Source: Macrolepiota albuminosa (lineage: Eukaryota; Basidiomycota; Agaricomycetes; Agaricales; Agaricaceae). Taken from it: DNA of 64,000 nucleotides. The translations under genes were made by a program, and so were the position numbers. The DNA is taken from positions 1 through 64,000 of the forward strand of contig JAMWFC010000096.1 in assembly GCA_027475525.1 (NCBI GenBank), read 5' to 3'. Below, one piece after another: positions 20,995-33,100 of this stretch; the first letter of the stretch is position 1, and each line of letters begins with the position of its first letter. The notes beneath the pieces were generated by a model, which made no database searches, was not told where the DNA came from, and was given only the letters and a program-made list of their open reading frames with translations.

Positions 20995-23900
20995 TCATGG
21001 AGAGTCCTTGCGTTTCTCCGTAGTGCGATGACGTCGCAGACGATTATCAATGTCGTCTGCTGTAGCTCGCTCGGCTGGGATCACTTTCCCATTCACTAGC
21101 ACCTGAGAATGGTCAAAGTCTAATATGACTTTGTTACGCCGCATGAATGGCGTTCCCAGTATCATGTCGTAGCGATCGAAGTTCGCTACATCCATGTATT
21201 CACGGCTACGTGAGCCCGGCGTTTGGACATTCACATTTGTCCCGTACTGCACCATGGCTCGGCTCCCTACGGTGCCCAGCTGTAACGCCAATGGCGTATC
21301 CAACTCCTGCACGGATATTCCGTACACATGTGCGAACTGGGGCGTTATGCCCGATGTGGTACTCCCAGAGTCCCATAGGGTCCATGCCTTGTGGCCGTCT
21401 ACGTCCACATACGAGACCAGGCACTCCTTGTCTGCTCGCTTCAATGTAGGGCGCTGCAAAGTGCCCTCTGCACGACGAAGGGTCACCTTCTTCATCCGAA
21501 CTACGTTATTCCGTTCGGGATCATTTGTGGACGGCCAATCCGTCATTGCCGCTAGGCACTCAGAGTCGCTGTTGCGACTGTAATACTCATTGTCGTAGAC
21601 GTCGTCATATACGTCGACTGTGACGTACTCCTCCCCCTCCACGACCACACTCTCGGGCTCGGCGCCCGATGCCTCCTCTGGGGGCTCCTGGTCGTTTGTG
21701 GGGTTCTCCGCCTCAGAATCGGCAGATACGTCTCCGTCACTCCCACTTGCGGCTGCAGTATGTGCAGCTCGAAGGTGGGCGCGGGGTGTATACCCCTTCC
21801 TCGGGGGTCCTGGCTTCGCAGGGCAGTTGGTAGCGTAGTGGCCTGGTTGGCCACACGCGAAACAAGTCCCCGTCTGACCTGGTGGGTTGGCCGGTTTGAA
21901 GTCCGGCCTTGATTTAGGACGTTCTCCGTCCGGCGCCCGCTCTGGGCGTGGGCGGCTCCGCCCTCGGTTCGCAACAGGGGTCTTGCGTACAACAAACCGC
22001 GTGTTGCGGTCACGATCCAAATCGGTCTTCTTGGCCAGGAAGGTCCCCACATGCTGACCCCGTGAGGGCGTCCCACCAGGCGGTAGTCGCCTGGATCCCC
22101 CTTTGTGTCCACTCCGATGTTCGTAGTGGTTAGCAGTCTTCAGAGACTGCTCATACCGGATGGCATATGCCACGAATTCTTCCACATCGTTGACTTCTGG
22201 GGACAAGCCGTCCTCACGTATCAAATAGCGGCGCATATCCGCTGGAATGCCATCCAAGAACGTTTCGAGCATTGTATACCCGTCCGGGTATACTGCCATG
22301 TTCTGGGCATGGTCATTAAGGGTATCATAGAACCCTTGTACTCCCAACTTCTCGGTATACTTGGCGGACTGGAAGTCCCGCCTTGCATCCTGGAGCGTTG
22401 AGGGGTGTACGAATTGATCGTACAGTCCTGTAAGGACTCCTTTAAACGTCCAGTCATATTGGACATGATTGACGTGCAGTACTGCCCGTCAAAACCAACC
22501 CATGGCCTCTCCGGCCAAGAACTCAGGCAGAACGAAAATTCGTTCTCGGTCCATACGGTCACCTCCGTATAAGCACATGGCAAGATGGGTGCATACATCC
22601 ATCGCCCAATCTTCCAGGTCGCTGAACTTGGACGCGCCTGTATAGGCGCGAATGTGCCTACTGTCTGCTTTACGCAGCTTCACTCCGTCTGGTAACCGTA
22701 AGGTTACGCCCAGGGCATCATTGACTACTCGATGCAGGCGATCGTGCATGGCTTCACGATGCATTCGGATGGCTTCCCGCTGACCCGGGGATCTAGTCGC
22801 CAAATCAGCGGCTTGGGGAAGTGACTTTCCCCGTCCACCTTGCGGGGGACGTCCCGAGCCTCCTTGACTGTGGGCATAATTGCCCTCGTCTCGAGGAATC
22901 GACCTAGGGCCGTCATCCCGGCCGTTACCAGGGACATCACGTCTCGTGGCGCCATCTCGATCGAGGAAGTCTCCTCGATCATGATCGTTGCGCCGCCCTG
23001 GACCTGGAGAAGCTTGATTCTCCTGACCCTGCGTGACGAATTGACGACGCATCTCGTCAATGGGCTTAGTGCCCTCGAATACGATGCCCTGATCGTCTAT
23101 AAGGGACTGTCCCTTAGTCCTGAGGTCGCCATTGCGCATACGTTGGTACGCGACTCTGTCGCTCAACATTTCGGCCATGGGCACGCGCGGCATCACGGAT
23201 GCCTCGCTTTCCACTTTGAGCACAGTGCTATCGTGCCCATCCGGACCTGACATATCTGTCCTACGGTCATGGTTACGCATGTGCGGGGGCTCCTCACGCC
23301 ACCCTTGTCCTGCTGGAGTATAAAAAGTACTCACCGGTCTTACTTCGGGCACTTCTTGCGCCCGTGCTAGTGCCTCCACTAGCTCGATTCCGACGTCTTG
23401 ATTGCGTCATGCCGAGCATTCCTCGGACATGTGGCTCCAGGGGGTCGAGACCCCCGATTGCCGTGTGGCCTTACGCTGCACATACATTTGCAGCTCCATA
23501 GTGAGCACTCTCACCATCAAATCAGTATATTTCGTACTGAATACATTGGGCACTTCGTGCCCTTGTCGCCTAAGTGCTACTATATGGGCTGACGCGTAGC
23601 GCTTGAGTCGCGCTTGGGTGGTGTATTTCATCACCTCTGGGTGCAAGTCCCAGAACACCCGCAAGCGCACGGTGTACGCGGTTTTCAGCCGCTGTTCCTC
23701 TGCTCCGGCGTCGTCGTCACTTGACGACTCCATCACCTCCTCTGGAAGCTCTACCACCTCCGGAGCTTCCTCCACCGCTGGGGTGCGCGGGAATCGATCT
23801 TCCGCACGGTATACTTCAGGCCTCGCAGCCTCCTCCGGTACCTCTTCTAAGCGGGCTTCCGCTACTTTAGAAGGCATTGGGCCCGCTGTGGACCGCCTGG

Positions 23901-24306
23901 TCCCACTGCTCCGGCTCGCAGGGAGGGTTCTCCCAGTCCGTACTGACGACTCGGCGTCTCCTGGGGCGCCATAGGCGCCGGTTGACTGTCGGCCGTCCTG
24001 CGGGGGTCCTTTGGAAGCCAATTGGCTAGACCGTCGCGGTCCTCCTGGCAACTGCGTAACTGGGGGCGTTAATCCCCCGGGCATCTTGTCTTGGAGGCGT
24101 TGCGGACCGTCCTGCTGTGAGCTTTCAGCTCTCCGGGCCTCGCTCTCATTCCTGGCTAGGTCGGTACTCTGACCTCGGTCTCGAGCCTTGGGTCTTACCT
24201 GACCCGCATTGGACGCTGACGCGTCCTGGGTGTCTGCTGGGTCTCCCCGTAGGTCGTGGGCATTTCACCCGCCGTCAGTGGGCGCTGCAGGTATGGGATT
24301 ACTCAT
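20995..24306 (-). CDS. Gag and protease of element 1, with in-frame TGA codons
   Basis: The frame opens at the ATG at 24306 (MSNPIPAAPTDGG) and runs to 20995 in one phase, interrupted by TGA at 24267-24265, 23409-23407 and 22491-22489 and ended by TGA at 20997-20995. The capsid-like core contains LEDWAMDVCTHLAMCLYGGD, GLYDQFVHPSTLQDARRDFQ and FLDGIPADMRRYLI, the Ty3 Gag pattern. A CCHC zinc knuckle (CFACGQPGHYATNC) and an aspartic protease motif (LWDSGSTTSG) follow, so protease lies before the last TGA. Three of the four TGA codons are followed by C, a context known to be leaky in eukaryotes. CpG decay of CGA codons is the simpler explanation. Confidence 0.85.
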
Positions 24307-24437
24307 CAATCCCCTGTTTGAAATTTGCACGGTGTGGCTGTGCAAGAAGCTCGAGAAGCTGATAGAGTTCTGTCAACGAACTCAACGACTGACGTCGGAT
24401 GCTAGGCAATAGATCCTAGCTGGCGGATTCAAAAAAA

Positions 24438-24670
24438 TGTAACGAAGTTACAGGATTTGTGAGAGCTTAAGTTCACACAGTACAGAATCAGACCAGACCG
24501 GTCTATTGACTATGTAGTGTAAAACAAAATTAAGCTGCTTTGTAAGCAGCTGAGTAACTAATTATATACGAATGTAAATAATATTATATTATAATAAATA
24601 TAATATAATATTTACTAATATACAGTAAGTAAAGCTATGTGGCCAACGCCACATAGCGGACTACGCTACA
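24438..24670 (-). repeat. 5' LTR of element 1
   Basis: Copy of 13317-13549. On the minus strand the segment just after it begins with a T-run then GAATCCGCCAGC; I could not match this to a standard tRNA primer site. Confidence 0.95.
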
Positions 24671-24675
24671 CACTG
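24671..24675. repeat. Target-site duplication CACTG (right)
   Basis: Matches 13312-13316. Confidence 0.9.
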
Positions 24676-26066
24676 CCACTGCCGCGAAGAGGCCGACTCA
24701 CGGCTAATGCACGGATCACGGAGTCTAACACTGGTCTTCTCCGGTCCCATCAGACAAACCTCTTCGCTATCTAGATGTGGGCAATATGGATATGGCCTTG
24801 GCATCTCTGGTGACGTTGTATTTCATGGTACAAGAGACCATTCTGAAAGTAGATCTTGACTAATGACAGCGTTTATGAGAAAAGAAGAAAAGAGAACTAT
24901 ATATGTGCAATGCTCGTGTATTGGAACTAGCTGAACGGTGGTTGAATCACATTAATTTACTCGGCTCCAGACAAATCCATATTACCTCCACTTCTTGCAT
25001 GTAAACTATTTTTTCCCATGACAGACACGCCAGACACAATGTGAATATCCGTGCTCTATGAATATTGTTGCCGAGATGTGACCAACTTTCTCAGCAAGAA
25101 CACAAGCACGTGTAGACTTCGATTGGAGTCTCAGCGGAAATGAAGGTGGGATCCAAGATCATTGACATTGTCCACCTCATCGATAAGTAGCAGCATTACG
25201 GCATGGTCTCAATCAATACCATCACGCTGATACCGCTGATTGTACAATTCCCTATTGTAATCATTGTTCCTCCAAACAGAAAACACAACATCAAACAAGG
25301 CCCCACCGGGTTGAGGACGAAAGCCATGAAAATGGCATTGATGATCCAAAACAGCCAGACGTTACAAGAAATGAACGAATTTACACAAGGAGAACATGGA
25401 CAACAGAATTAGAAGTACATGTCCGGTCAGGTATGTAGAAGTCTCGACAACTCTCACTAGTACTTCCACTTCATTTTTCTGCAGCAAAGTGTTTCTGTAC
25501 TTTATTTCTAGGGCTATACAGGCAGCATATAAGAGGCCCTGGAAACCAGACAGAAAATCCCGCCCAGACAAATCTAGTCACACTGTGACGCGGATGTCTG
25601 AATTTGTGGACGGTTCCAAACTTCCAATACTGTCCTGTATCACCATGTGAAATTGGTTCGCTATGTGAAATTTACATTTAGCAGCTTAATACACCTACCC
25701 TCAGCATCCTAAAAAAAAACATAGATGAATACAGTATAGATAATGAGGGCTCTGTTGTTATCTAATAGAAAATTGAAGTTGTTGAAGTGTAAAAAATTCA
25801 AAAGCATGAAATCAGACCAAGTTTTGTCACCCCCCCCGCTCGGTGAAATGAATCAAGAAAGAGTGTTCAAAATTTTATTACACAGAATCCTTTGATACAT
25901 ACATAGTGTCTGAAATATAATTTTCCGAACACTAAAACAAGGCAAAAAGCCTCAGAAAGTAGAGATCTTTGTGTTGGACTCGAGAGAGCGTGACAATCTA
26001 GGGGCTATTAAAACTCCGCATGTGGTGTTGAGCGCTAAATCATACAATCTTTACTTTGCAAAACAA
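24676..26066. other. Original SAMHD1-gene upstream DNA, unassigned
   Basis: Before the LTR insertion this DNA lay directly upstream of the SAMHD1-like gene and may hold its displaced promoter. On the minus strand about 25600-25205 there are hydrophobic stretches (FQGLLYAACIALEI, LLILLSMFSLCKF, NAIFMAFVLNPVGPCLMLCF) that could be remnants of a membrane-protein gene; I cannot assign it. Confidence 0.35.
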
Positions 26067-28298
26067 ATGGTTCGTACAGCTATTCGCTGTGAATCTGTTA
26101 GTCTGGCAACCAAGGACCTCATACAGAAGGCTTGTACCGACTTGAAAAATGGAGTTTTCGACTTGATTATAAATGCAGCTACAAATTACAAGATTCCGTA
26201 CGTAACTCTCTGGCGACGATACAAAGGCAAGACGGAACATAAAGCCAAGGCACATAAAAAACAATTGCTCCTCACTGCTGCACAAGAAGAAGCATTGGTC
26301 AATTGGATCAAGTATCTTGGCACTACTGGTCACCCACTGAGCAAAAAAACCCTTCGTCCTAAAGTGGAATCATTACTCCCAGAGGCTCAACGACGGTCCA
26401 TTTCAAAATCCTGGGTTCAAAGATTTCTCACCTGCCACCCTGAAATCAAGCTGGGGTGGGGCAGTGGCCTTGACCCAAAGCGTGCGCAAGCATTCAATTA
26501 CATGATTGTTCATGATCATTTTCAGAAATTGATGCGGCATATGAAGGAGACTGGCATACCATGGATGAATGTCTATAATATGGATGAAAAGGGTATCCAA
26601 ATGGGAGGGAGTCGAAAAGGAAAAGCTGAAAAGTTCATCTTTGATATGATGGATAGATCACGGTATCGTCTAAAGAGCGATAATCTTCAGTTGGTTACGG
26701 TCATAGAAGTGGTTTGCGCTGATGGTACTCACACTATCAAACCATGCTTCGTCTTCCCTGGCTCGAGCGTATTTGAAGAATGGTATCATGTCCCTGATGT
26801 CATGTGAGTTGAATAATTATAATCATTGAAGCTATTGATCAATGTTTTTAGGGTTGCGACATCTGAAAATGGATGGACCGATGACTGTATTGCACGAGAG
26901 TGGTTCGAGAAAAAATTTGTTCCTGGTGCTAAGGCAAGGAACACATCAGGAAAACCAATTCTCTTAATATATGACGGACATGGATCACACACCACGCTCG
27001 AGATGATTGAATATGCCCGTGAAAATGGAGTGCATCTCTTCTGCCTTCCTCCTCACACAACTCATCGTCTTCAGCCACTTGATGTTGGAGTGTTCTCACC
27101 ACTTGCTACTGCATGGTCAGATCGCTGTGCTATTATACTTGAGGAAACAGAGGAAGGAATGGAACTTTGCTACATTGTTCAAGAATACATGAAGGCATGG
27201 GAAAAGGCATTCAAACAAGAGACAATCATCCAAGCCTGGCGTAAGGCAGGTATTAATCCTGCTCAAACAGATTCATTTCAGGAGTCAGACATCACTCCAG
27301 AAATTTTTACAGAAATGGATTTCGCACCTAGTTACTCAACTTCGACACAAGTCCAGAGTGTCTGCCAATCTACGAGACTGCCACAGGCACCTGATGCCTC
27401 CTCTGATGACTTCATTCCGGCAGATGCACCATTCGACAAGGAGTTGAGTTGTAGTGAAGATGACGAGAGTGACAATGAATGGAACAGGTCAACATCAGAC
27501 ACTGACTCGGACTCGGAAACGGAAATGGAAATGGAAATGGCATCTAACAATCCAAACATCAATCGCACAAACACACATGTTCTGACCCTCACATTGACCT
27601 CAAGCTCAGCAATGGCTCAGTTGAATTCCCATTATTTGCCCCGCTCTCCCTCAACTCCAACACCATCTGGGTCAGGTTCTCATCAACTCCAGACACGATC
27701 AATGACACGTCGCATATCTACTCCCAGAATGTCTAATTCTTCATCACCTCTATTCTCTTTTACCAAAAAAATGTCGGCCGTCCAGCGATGCCAAGAACTT
27801 GAAGATCAGGTTGCAGCCCTTCATGCTCAGCTTGAACTTGTAAAGGCACAACGTGATTCCGCAGAAGTTCATGTGGTTTTTGCAACGCGCAAAATTGGTA
27901 TTCTTCGTAATCAAGCCAATCGTTGTTCTGAGAAGCAGGCTAGGCAGGGTCGGAGAATTCACACGTCTGCTCGTGTCATGACTTCGGATGAAGGACTGAG
28001 GGAGGTACAGAGAGAGCGGGCCAAACATAATGAAAAGGAGAAGGAGAAGGCAGAAAAGAGGGCAAAGAAGGATGCAATGGAGAAGGAGAACCTCATTCGA
28101 TGTACAACAATGGGCACGCAGATGGTTTTCACGGGATCACTGAGCTCCAAAAACAAGACTGAGCTGCAAGACCTTGCATCCATTCTCAAGTTGCCTATTG
28201 CAGGAACAAAAGTTGACTTACAACAATGTATCGAGGACGAGTTCAACAAGCACCCCGAGCTGAGGGACAAAGCACAGTTTTCAGGACTATTTAGGTGA
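26067..28298 (+). CDS. Pogo/Tigger-like DDE transposase with long C-terminal extension
   Basis: Catalyses cut-and-paste transposition of a Tc1/mariner-superfamily pogo element. I chose the ATG at 26067 (MVRTAIR) because it starts the usual psq-type helix-turn-helix (FDLIINAATNYKIPYVTLWR). A CENP-B-type DNA-binding region follows (AAQEEALVNWIKYLGTTGHP ... SWVQRFLTCHPEI). One 48-bp intron (26804-26851, GTGAGT...TTTTTAG) keeps phase. Catalytic Asp residues are in VYNMDEKGI, LIYDGHGSH and LQPLDVGVFSPL. After the catalytic domain come an acidic Ser-rich stretch, a coiled coil (RCQELEDQVAALHAQLELVK), a Lys/Glu-rich helix, and a SAP-like tail (TELQDLASILKLPIAGTKVD). There is no internal stop, so it could be active. 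I found no convincing terminal inverted repeats. Confidence 0.88.
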
Positions 28299-30018
28299 TT
28301 ACACAAGTGATCCGTACCAACAAACGATGACACCGACGCTGGATTCCACGAGGTTTTAAATCCACAGCCGCCATTACAGCGCCGTCGCCTTAATGCCACA
28401 GCAGGTACCATACCTACCGCACTATACTTACAGCACCCCTCTTCCCCTCCACTACTTCCAGCTTTGCTTGGGTACCGTTATCCTACTCACCTCCATGCTG
28501 GCCCATCAACAATGCCACAGTATTCCGACCACAACATCGCGCTCTCACATGGCTTATACCAACAATCTGACCCATATCTTCCTTAGTCCTTTTTGTATAA
28601 TATATGACCGAACAGCGATTGTTATACATTGACGATGTCGAGGATCAGCCTAAGTCGGCTTCCAAGCGGAGCCAGAACTTGACCTGTGATCCAGGTGTGA
28701 CGGCACTTTCACTTCCCGGATTTTTGGTATCTCTGACTCAGTCATGGCCCGACGTCTTTCACATGGGATGAATTTCCCTAAAAAAAATCACTATCTACTA
28801 GATCATAAGTGACTTTATATTGCCTGGAAGTTTCAAGGCCACGCGCCTAGTGGTAAGAGCTACAAAAAAAAAATGGCGAAAAATTTCATCTCCCGATAGA
28901 CGATAGTAGCCACCTGACTTGCGATGCATCATTACTGAGGAACGTAGCAGGGAATTCAACAAGCCGTGGAAATGTATACCAAACGCGAGACGTGACAAGC
29001 AAGTGGTCGTTACGGTAACGCGAAAAAGATAAATTGTCGGAGACTCAATCTCTGTTTGGTTGTATGTTCATGAGTGCTCATCCGCTCATACCCATTGACA
29101 TCACTGAATATTGAATATCGAATATTGAATCCTTGGCTTCAGTATTTCGCTTGTGAAACTTGCTTCTCTGTGCCTACCATGCTCGACATTGAACTTACTT
29201 GCGTCCAATTGTTGCGCAATTGCTTGCTACCGCCAAGAACTTTTGAATTTGCCATGTACAGTAATGTAGCCTCCTGCCTTTGGCGCACGATGATATGCAT
29301 GTTTTGCACTTCTATTATTTTGAAGCTTTTTTGTGCTTAGCACGCTTACACTTTGTAATGTCATGCCGTAATTCACCATATATGGCTTCCATCTGACTTG
29401 AACTGTTACTTCCAACGAAGACCGACAAAAAGCTTATTCCCACTCTCACAATTCTGGCTGTCAGTTATGGCATAACCAAGAAGCTTCAGAGCATGTCCTA
29501 TAGTAGCAGAGTGGAAGTTGACGTTTGCCTTATTGTTCTGCATCAGTAATGATCGAGATGCCTATTGTCTCTGGTGGATGCATCTTATGGGTTCGGCGTT
29601 CTAATTGTCCAAGCTTGTGTAACTAACTGGCCGCTGTGGGTCCATTCACCGACACCGTAATCGCACTTTGGTCCTCTCTCTTTTATTCTCCAACGCCTGC
29701 TGGTCCAGGAAACAAGACAACAGATTCACCGATCGCACGGCCAGTTATCATTTTTGACTACATCCCTCGTATAATCTACCCTGTACGTATGAACCCACAA
29801 ATCAACCGCGTATCCAAGCGTTTACTGCCTGTGCGTCTATGCATTGTCAGTCATGGTTTGGTACATTACTAACGTTTTACCAACACAAGGCTCAGACAGG
29901 CATCCTCTCTGCTAAGCAGGTGCCTTTACACGGTGCATCCAGAACAACAAGGTTATCCCAAAGGTCTGATCCAGTCATGTATACTTGTCGCGCCTTCCAG
30001 CGGCCCTTGCCTCCTGCT
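28299..30018. other. Intergenic, no gene assigned
   Basis: Probably contains the 3' end of the pogo element and the promoter of the next gene. Short ORFs have no recognisable content. Confidence 0.4.
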
Positions 30019-31121
30019 ATGTTTTCTCATAGAAACATCTCTTCTTCTTCTCTCGATAGTTCCTCGTCTACAGACAGTCCACCTTCACCAACTTTTCCCA
30101 TCAAGTCCATCGAAAAGGCTCTTCAAACCGTAGAAGACTGTCTTCACTCTGAGCTCAATGGTCTTCGTGTCATGTTCTCAAGCCCTCGTCGGCGAGCAAC
30201 TGCGTGCGGAGAAGCTGCGTGCACAGTCTATTGCTTATCAGAAGGAGCGGAATTTCGCATGGGCCAAAGTCAAGGCGTTGATGGCCGAGAAGCTAGGCGT
30301 TCAACTTGTTCCACCTGCCCACAACGCACGCCGTTCGAGGTCCTGTGGTGCGCTGTCTCAGGCTCGACCTTCCAGAGCTGCAGCCAGGCGATCCTGCCCA
30401 TCGTCGCGTCACGTTTCCCCGCAGCCTGTACCATTTTCACATCCTTCAATGTCGTCCTTGGCTTCAACCTCAACATCCTCCTTAATCCAAATAAAGACAG
30501 AAGAAGAGCCAGTGTCCTTGTCGAGTTCACGTTCTGCGTCACCTTGTTCACCATCGGAGACTTTGGTTGATGATGATAGTTTGATGCCGGTGCATCTGGA
30601 ACCGATTGCTTCATCTTCTGACGTAGATCCTACTCCTTTGCCTGTTCTCAAGCGCTGCCATAGTGACCCGTCCATGGCGAAGGCGGCCCTGTATCAATGG
30701 ATCGAGCTCCCTGATGGGACAAGGATTGCTCTTACAGAGATGCAAAATGCGCAGTCGTACACTCTAACCAACAATCACTTGAACGTTATTTTCAAGGAGC
30801 ATCATAACAACTTCATCTGTCGCATGTGCATGTACGTCCTGCTCTCCTTGTTGTCACTTCCTTGATGCGTCATAACTCATATAACCTATCAGGCTTGAAC
30901 GAAAGAAACTCGACCAGGAGCAACAGAGCCGCTTCCAGGTCGCTTCTTTTGACACGGAATCATCTTCGCTTGAGAAGTTCACTCATTGCCTCAGGCGCCA
31001 TTTCAAAGAATCTGAGGAAATGGCGAAGTTGTCGCACTCGATGTTGCTTGAGATGCAGAAAGGCCTCGCTAAGACCGAGCGTGACGAAGATTTCGATCTA
31101 GATTATACCCTCATGCTTTAA
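30019..31121 (+). CDS. Coiled-coil Ser-rich protein, possible frameshift
   Basis: The first part (from the ATG at 30019, MFSHRNISSSSLDSSSS) is Ser-rich, then IKSIEKALQTVEDCLHSEL. The frame changes near 30185 into QALVGEQLRAEKLRAQSIAY then QKERNFAWAKVKALMAEKLG, a coiled coil that continues the same helix, so one base is probably missing or extra in the sequence or gene. A Ser/Pro-rich middle and a conserved-looking block (AALYQWIELPDGTRIALTEM, NNHLNVIFKEHHNNFICRMC) follow. A 61-bp intron (30832-30892) joins in phase to LERKKLDQEQQSRFQV and ends LDYTLML at 31121. I do not recognise it; a regulatory or scaffold protein is possible but unproven. Confidence 0.5.
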
Positions 31122-31169
31122 ATCGAATCGACTTATCAATACATCTACGTTGCTGCATTTACCTTATAT

Positions 31170-31335
31170 CTAGCCCGAGACGGGGTTTGATGTCGCCTGC
31201 GCCGGAGGAGGAGTTGGTGGTGGTAGTGGTGACGGTCAAAGGCACCCGAGTCGTTGGGTGGCTCGTAGGCCATCACTATTATGCGTTGGAGGGAAACGGG
31301 ACGCCGAGGATGATGTCGGCGGGTGCGCCGGGTTG
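31170..31335 (-). pseudogene. Aspartic-protease C-terminal fragment (copy A)
   Basis: On the minus strand this encodes ADIILGVPF, the end of a fungal pepsin-like (A1) protease, and it is similar in DNA over roughly 140 bp to 50645-50785 on the plus strand (shared strings such as accaactcctcctccggcgc and atcaaaccccgtctcgggct). Frame and stop codons show that it is dead. Confidence 0.5.
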
Positions 31336-33000
31336 GGTGAGTACAGAATCAAAGAAATGAATTACGCCGGTACAGAAGCTGGTGGTGTTGTCGTTTGAGG
31401 CTGGCGTAGTGAGGTCGAGGAGGTGCAAGAGTATGGGGTGCAGTCGTCAAGGGTTATCGTCAAGTTTAGCGGCGTTGTGCGTGGTACGTAGAATATAATG
31501 TCTCCCACGTCTTGCGAGTATCAGCTACAGCCAGTTTAGTGCCTACGCGTTTTGACACAAAAGCAGAGTTCGTCATCGCACCTCCAGTATCTTTACACAG
31601 GTGACAAAAGAATTCGTTAGCAAACCACCAAATAGTCAAGTCCATTTAGTAAGAAACAACGAGACAGAGTCTGAACAGGAGACTTGGTATTGTTGTCCAC
31701 CGTCGCTAAAATAGCAGACGCTAGTCTTTATAAAGGGAAGTAAAGAGGGACAAATATTTGCGAGAGTGAAATCGAGGGACTACAAAATGGAAGGGAATAA
31801 AGCGACGTCTTAAGTGAGATGAAATCTATTTACGTTTGAACGATGTCACCAGTGGGTCAGTTCAAGGGTACGGTCTACCATACTTACAACATCCATATTC
31901 TATCTTCTTAGAAGCAGCCTGTTAAAAGATTTGTAATTTTATTCAGGTCATCAACAGAAGACATGAGAATGAGGAAAACTATTGAGAACCCGGCTCGTAG
32001 TTTATAGATGCTCCTGGTGTAAGGAAAAGTCGATTCCCATGATAGACGTTACGTTCGGATAGAGAGAACGAGTGATCTGGATGGGAAATTAACAGAATGC
32101 CACATCGGAAGATGAAGAAACCAACACTCACAACAGGCCAGTCCAGGACGCCTAGTAGGAGTCAGAGAATTAATCTTGCTATTTCCATCTGACTTGACAC
32201 CAAGTCCCGATTCTTGCAAAAGTAAGCAGAATTTACTTTGCATACAGAATGCAATTAAGGTGAATACATGTTTGTAAGAAGGGTTTAGGAGAATTTCAGT
32301 GGTAGTGACTCGAGAATATCAATGCGAGCTGTCTGGAGAATTTAGCAACATGACACTATTTGAGTAACATTGTGATACAAGGACTAACCATCAGTGCTTA
32401 TACCATCGGTAACTTGAGAAGAGAAGCGGACTAGAAACGATTTATCGAGTGCCAACTCGTTGTGGCACACACGAGTACGGCCGACACGTAGAGCGACAAC
32501 CAATAAGCGAAAGACGAATGCTTTTCGGCTAACCCCGCACAGCCGTTCTTGTGACAGATATATGTTTCCTGGCAGCTTATAGAATACAATTTATGAACTT
32601 CCGCAATTCGAGTGTGCTCTTCTCGTTTGAAGACGTTCTTTGCTCTATTCGTGTGGTCACAGATGAGAGGTTATCAACGATCAACGTTTTTGGCTACTTA
32701 AGCGTCGATGAAAATTTCGGACCTGGTCCACATTTCGGCCGAATGTACTTGCTGCACCTGGTTACCTCTGCGTGAGCTTATCTCATTTTTCAGCCTTCAA
32801 ACGACGTTTGTCTTGACCCATCGCCCTAGACAGACCTATAAAGACTTGAGCCATTGATTCCTAAACGAGATCTCTGAGAGGAGATTACGCATTTGTGTGC
32901 AGGATCACATGTAGGGTCAGGTCGCGTACATTCCTCGTCCGACCTTGATCCTCGGCTCCAGTTGGTCATCATTTCACGTGGACAAGTCTTCCATGAACCC
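31336..33000. other. Long stretch without recognised genes
   Basis: AT-rich, many short stops in all frames, no repeat seen at this scale. Probably intergenic, with the MFS promoter at its end. Confidence 0.45.
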
Positions 33001-33018
33001 GTTGAGGGTTGCCCAATC

Positions 33019-33026
33019 TATATATA
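33019..33026 (+). promoter_or_regulatory. TATA box of the MFS gene
   Basis: TATATATA lies 75 bp before the ATG at 33101, a usual fungal spacing. Confidence 0.55.
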
Positions 33027-33100
33027 GGGCCTTATCAGTCCAACAAAGTACGTTACGTGCCCCTCTGTAACTTTACTTTGGTCCAGATTTAACTTTAGTC

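Larger units (their letters stand above)
13317..24670 (-). mobile_element. Complete Ty3-type LTR retrotransposon (element 1)
   Basis: Flanked by 233-bp LTRs that differ at one visible position and by CACTG target duplications. Minus-strand order: LTR, gag-protease, RT, RNase H, integrase, accessory ORF3, purine-rich tract, LTR. Protease-RT-RNaseH-integrase is the Ty3/Metaviridae order. No chromodomain is seen after integrase. Total length is 11,354 bp, about 154 bp of which are two 77-bp duplications suspected to be assembly artefacts. The near-identical LTRs mean a very recent insertion. The coding frame nevertheless holds four in-frame TGA codons. Confidence 0.95.

Noticed and set aside
20995..24306. 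Selenocysteine at the in-frame UGA codons
   Set aside because: Agaricomycetes are not known to have selenocysteine machinery, and one UGA falls in a weakly conserved leader; decay or readthrough is simpler.
28840..28870. D-arm-like string ctagtggtaagagc
   Set aside because: No B box or acceptor arm follows, so it is not a tRNA.
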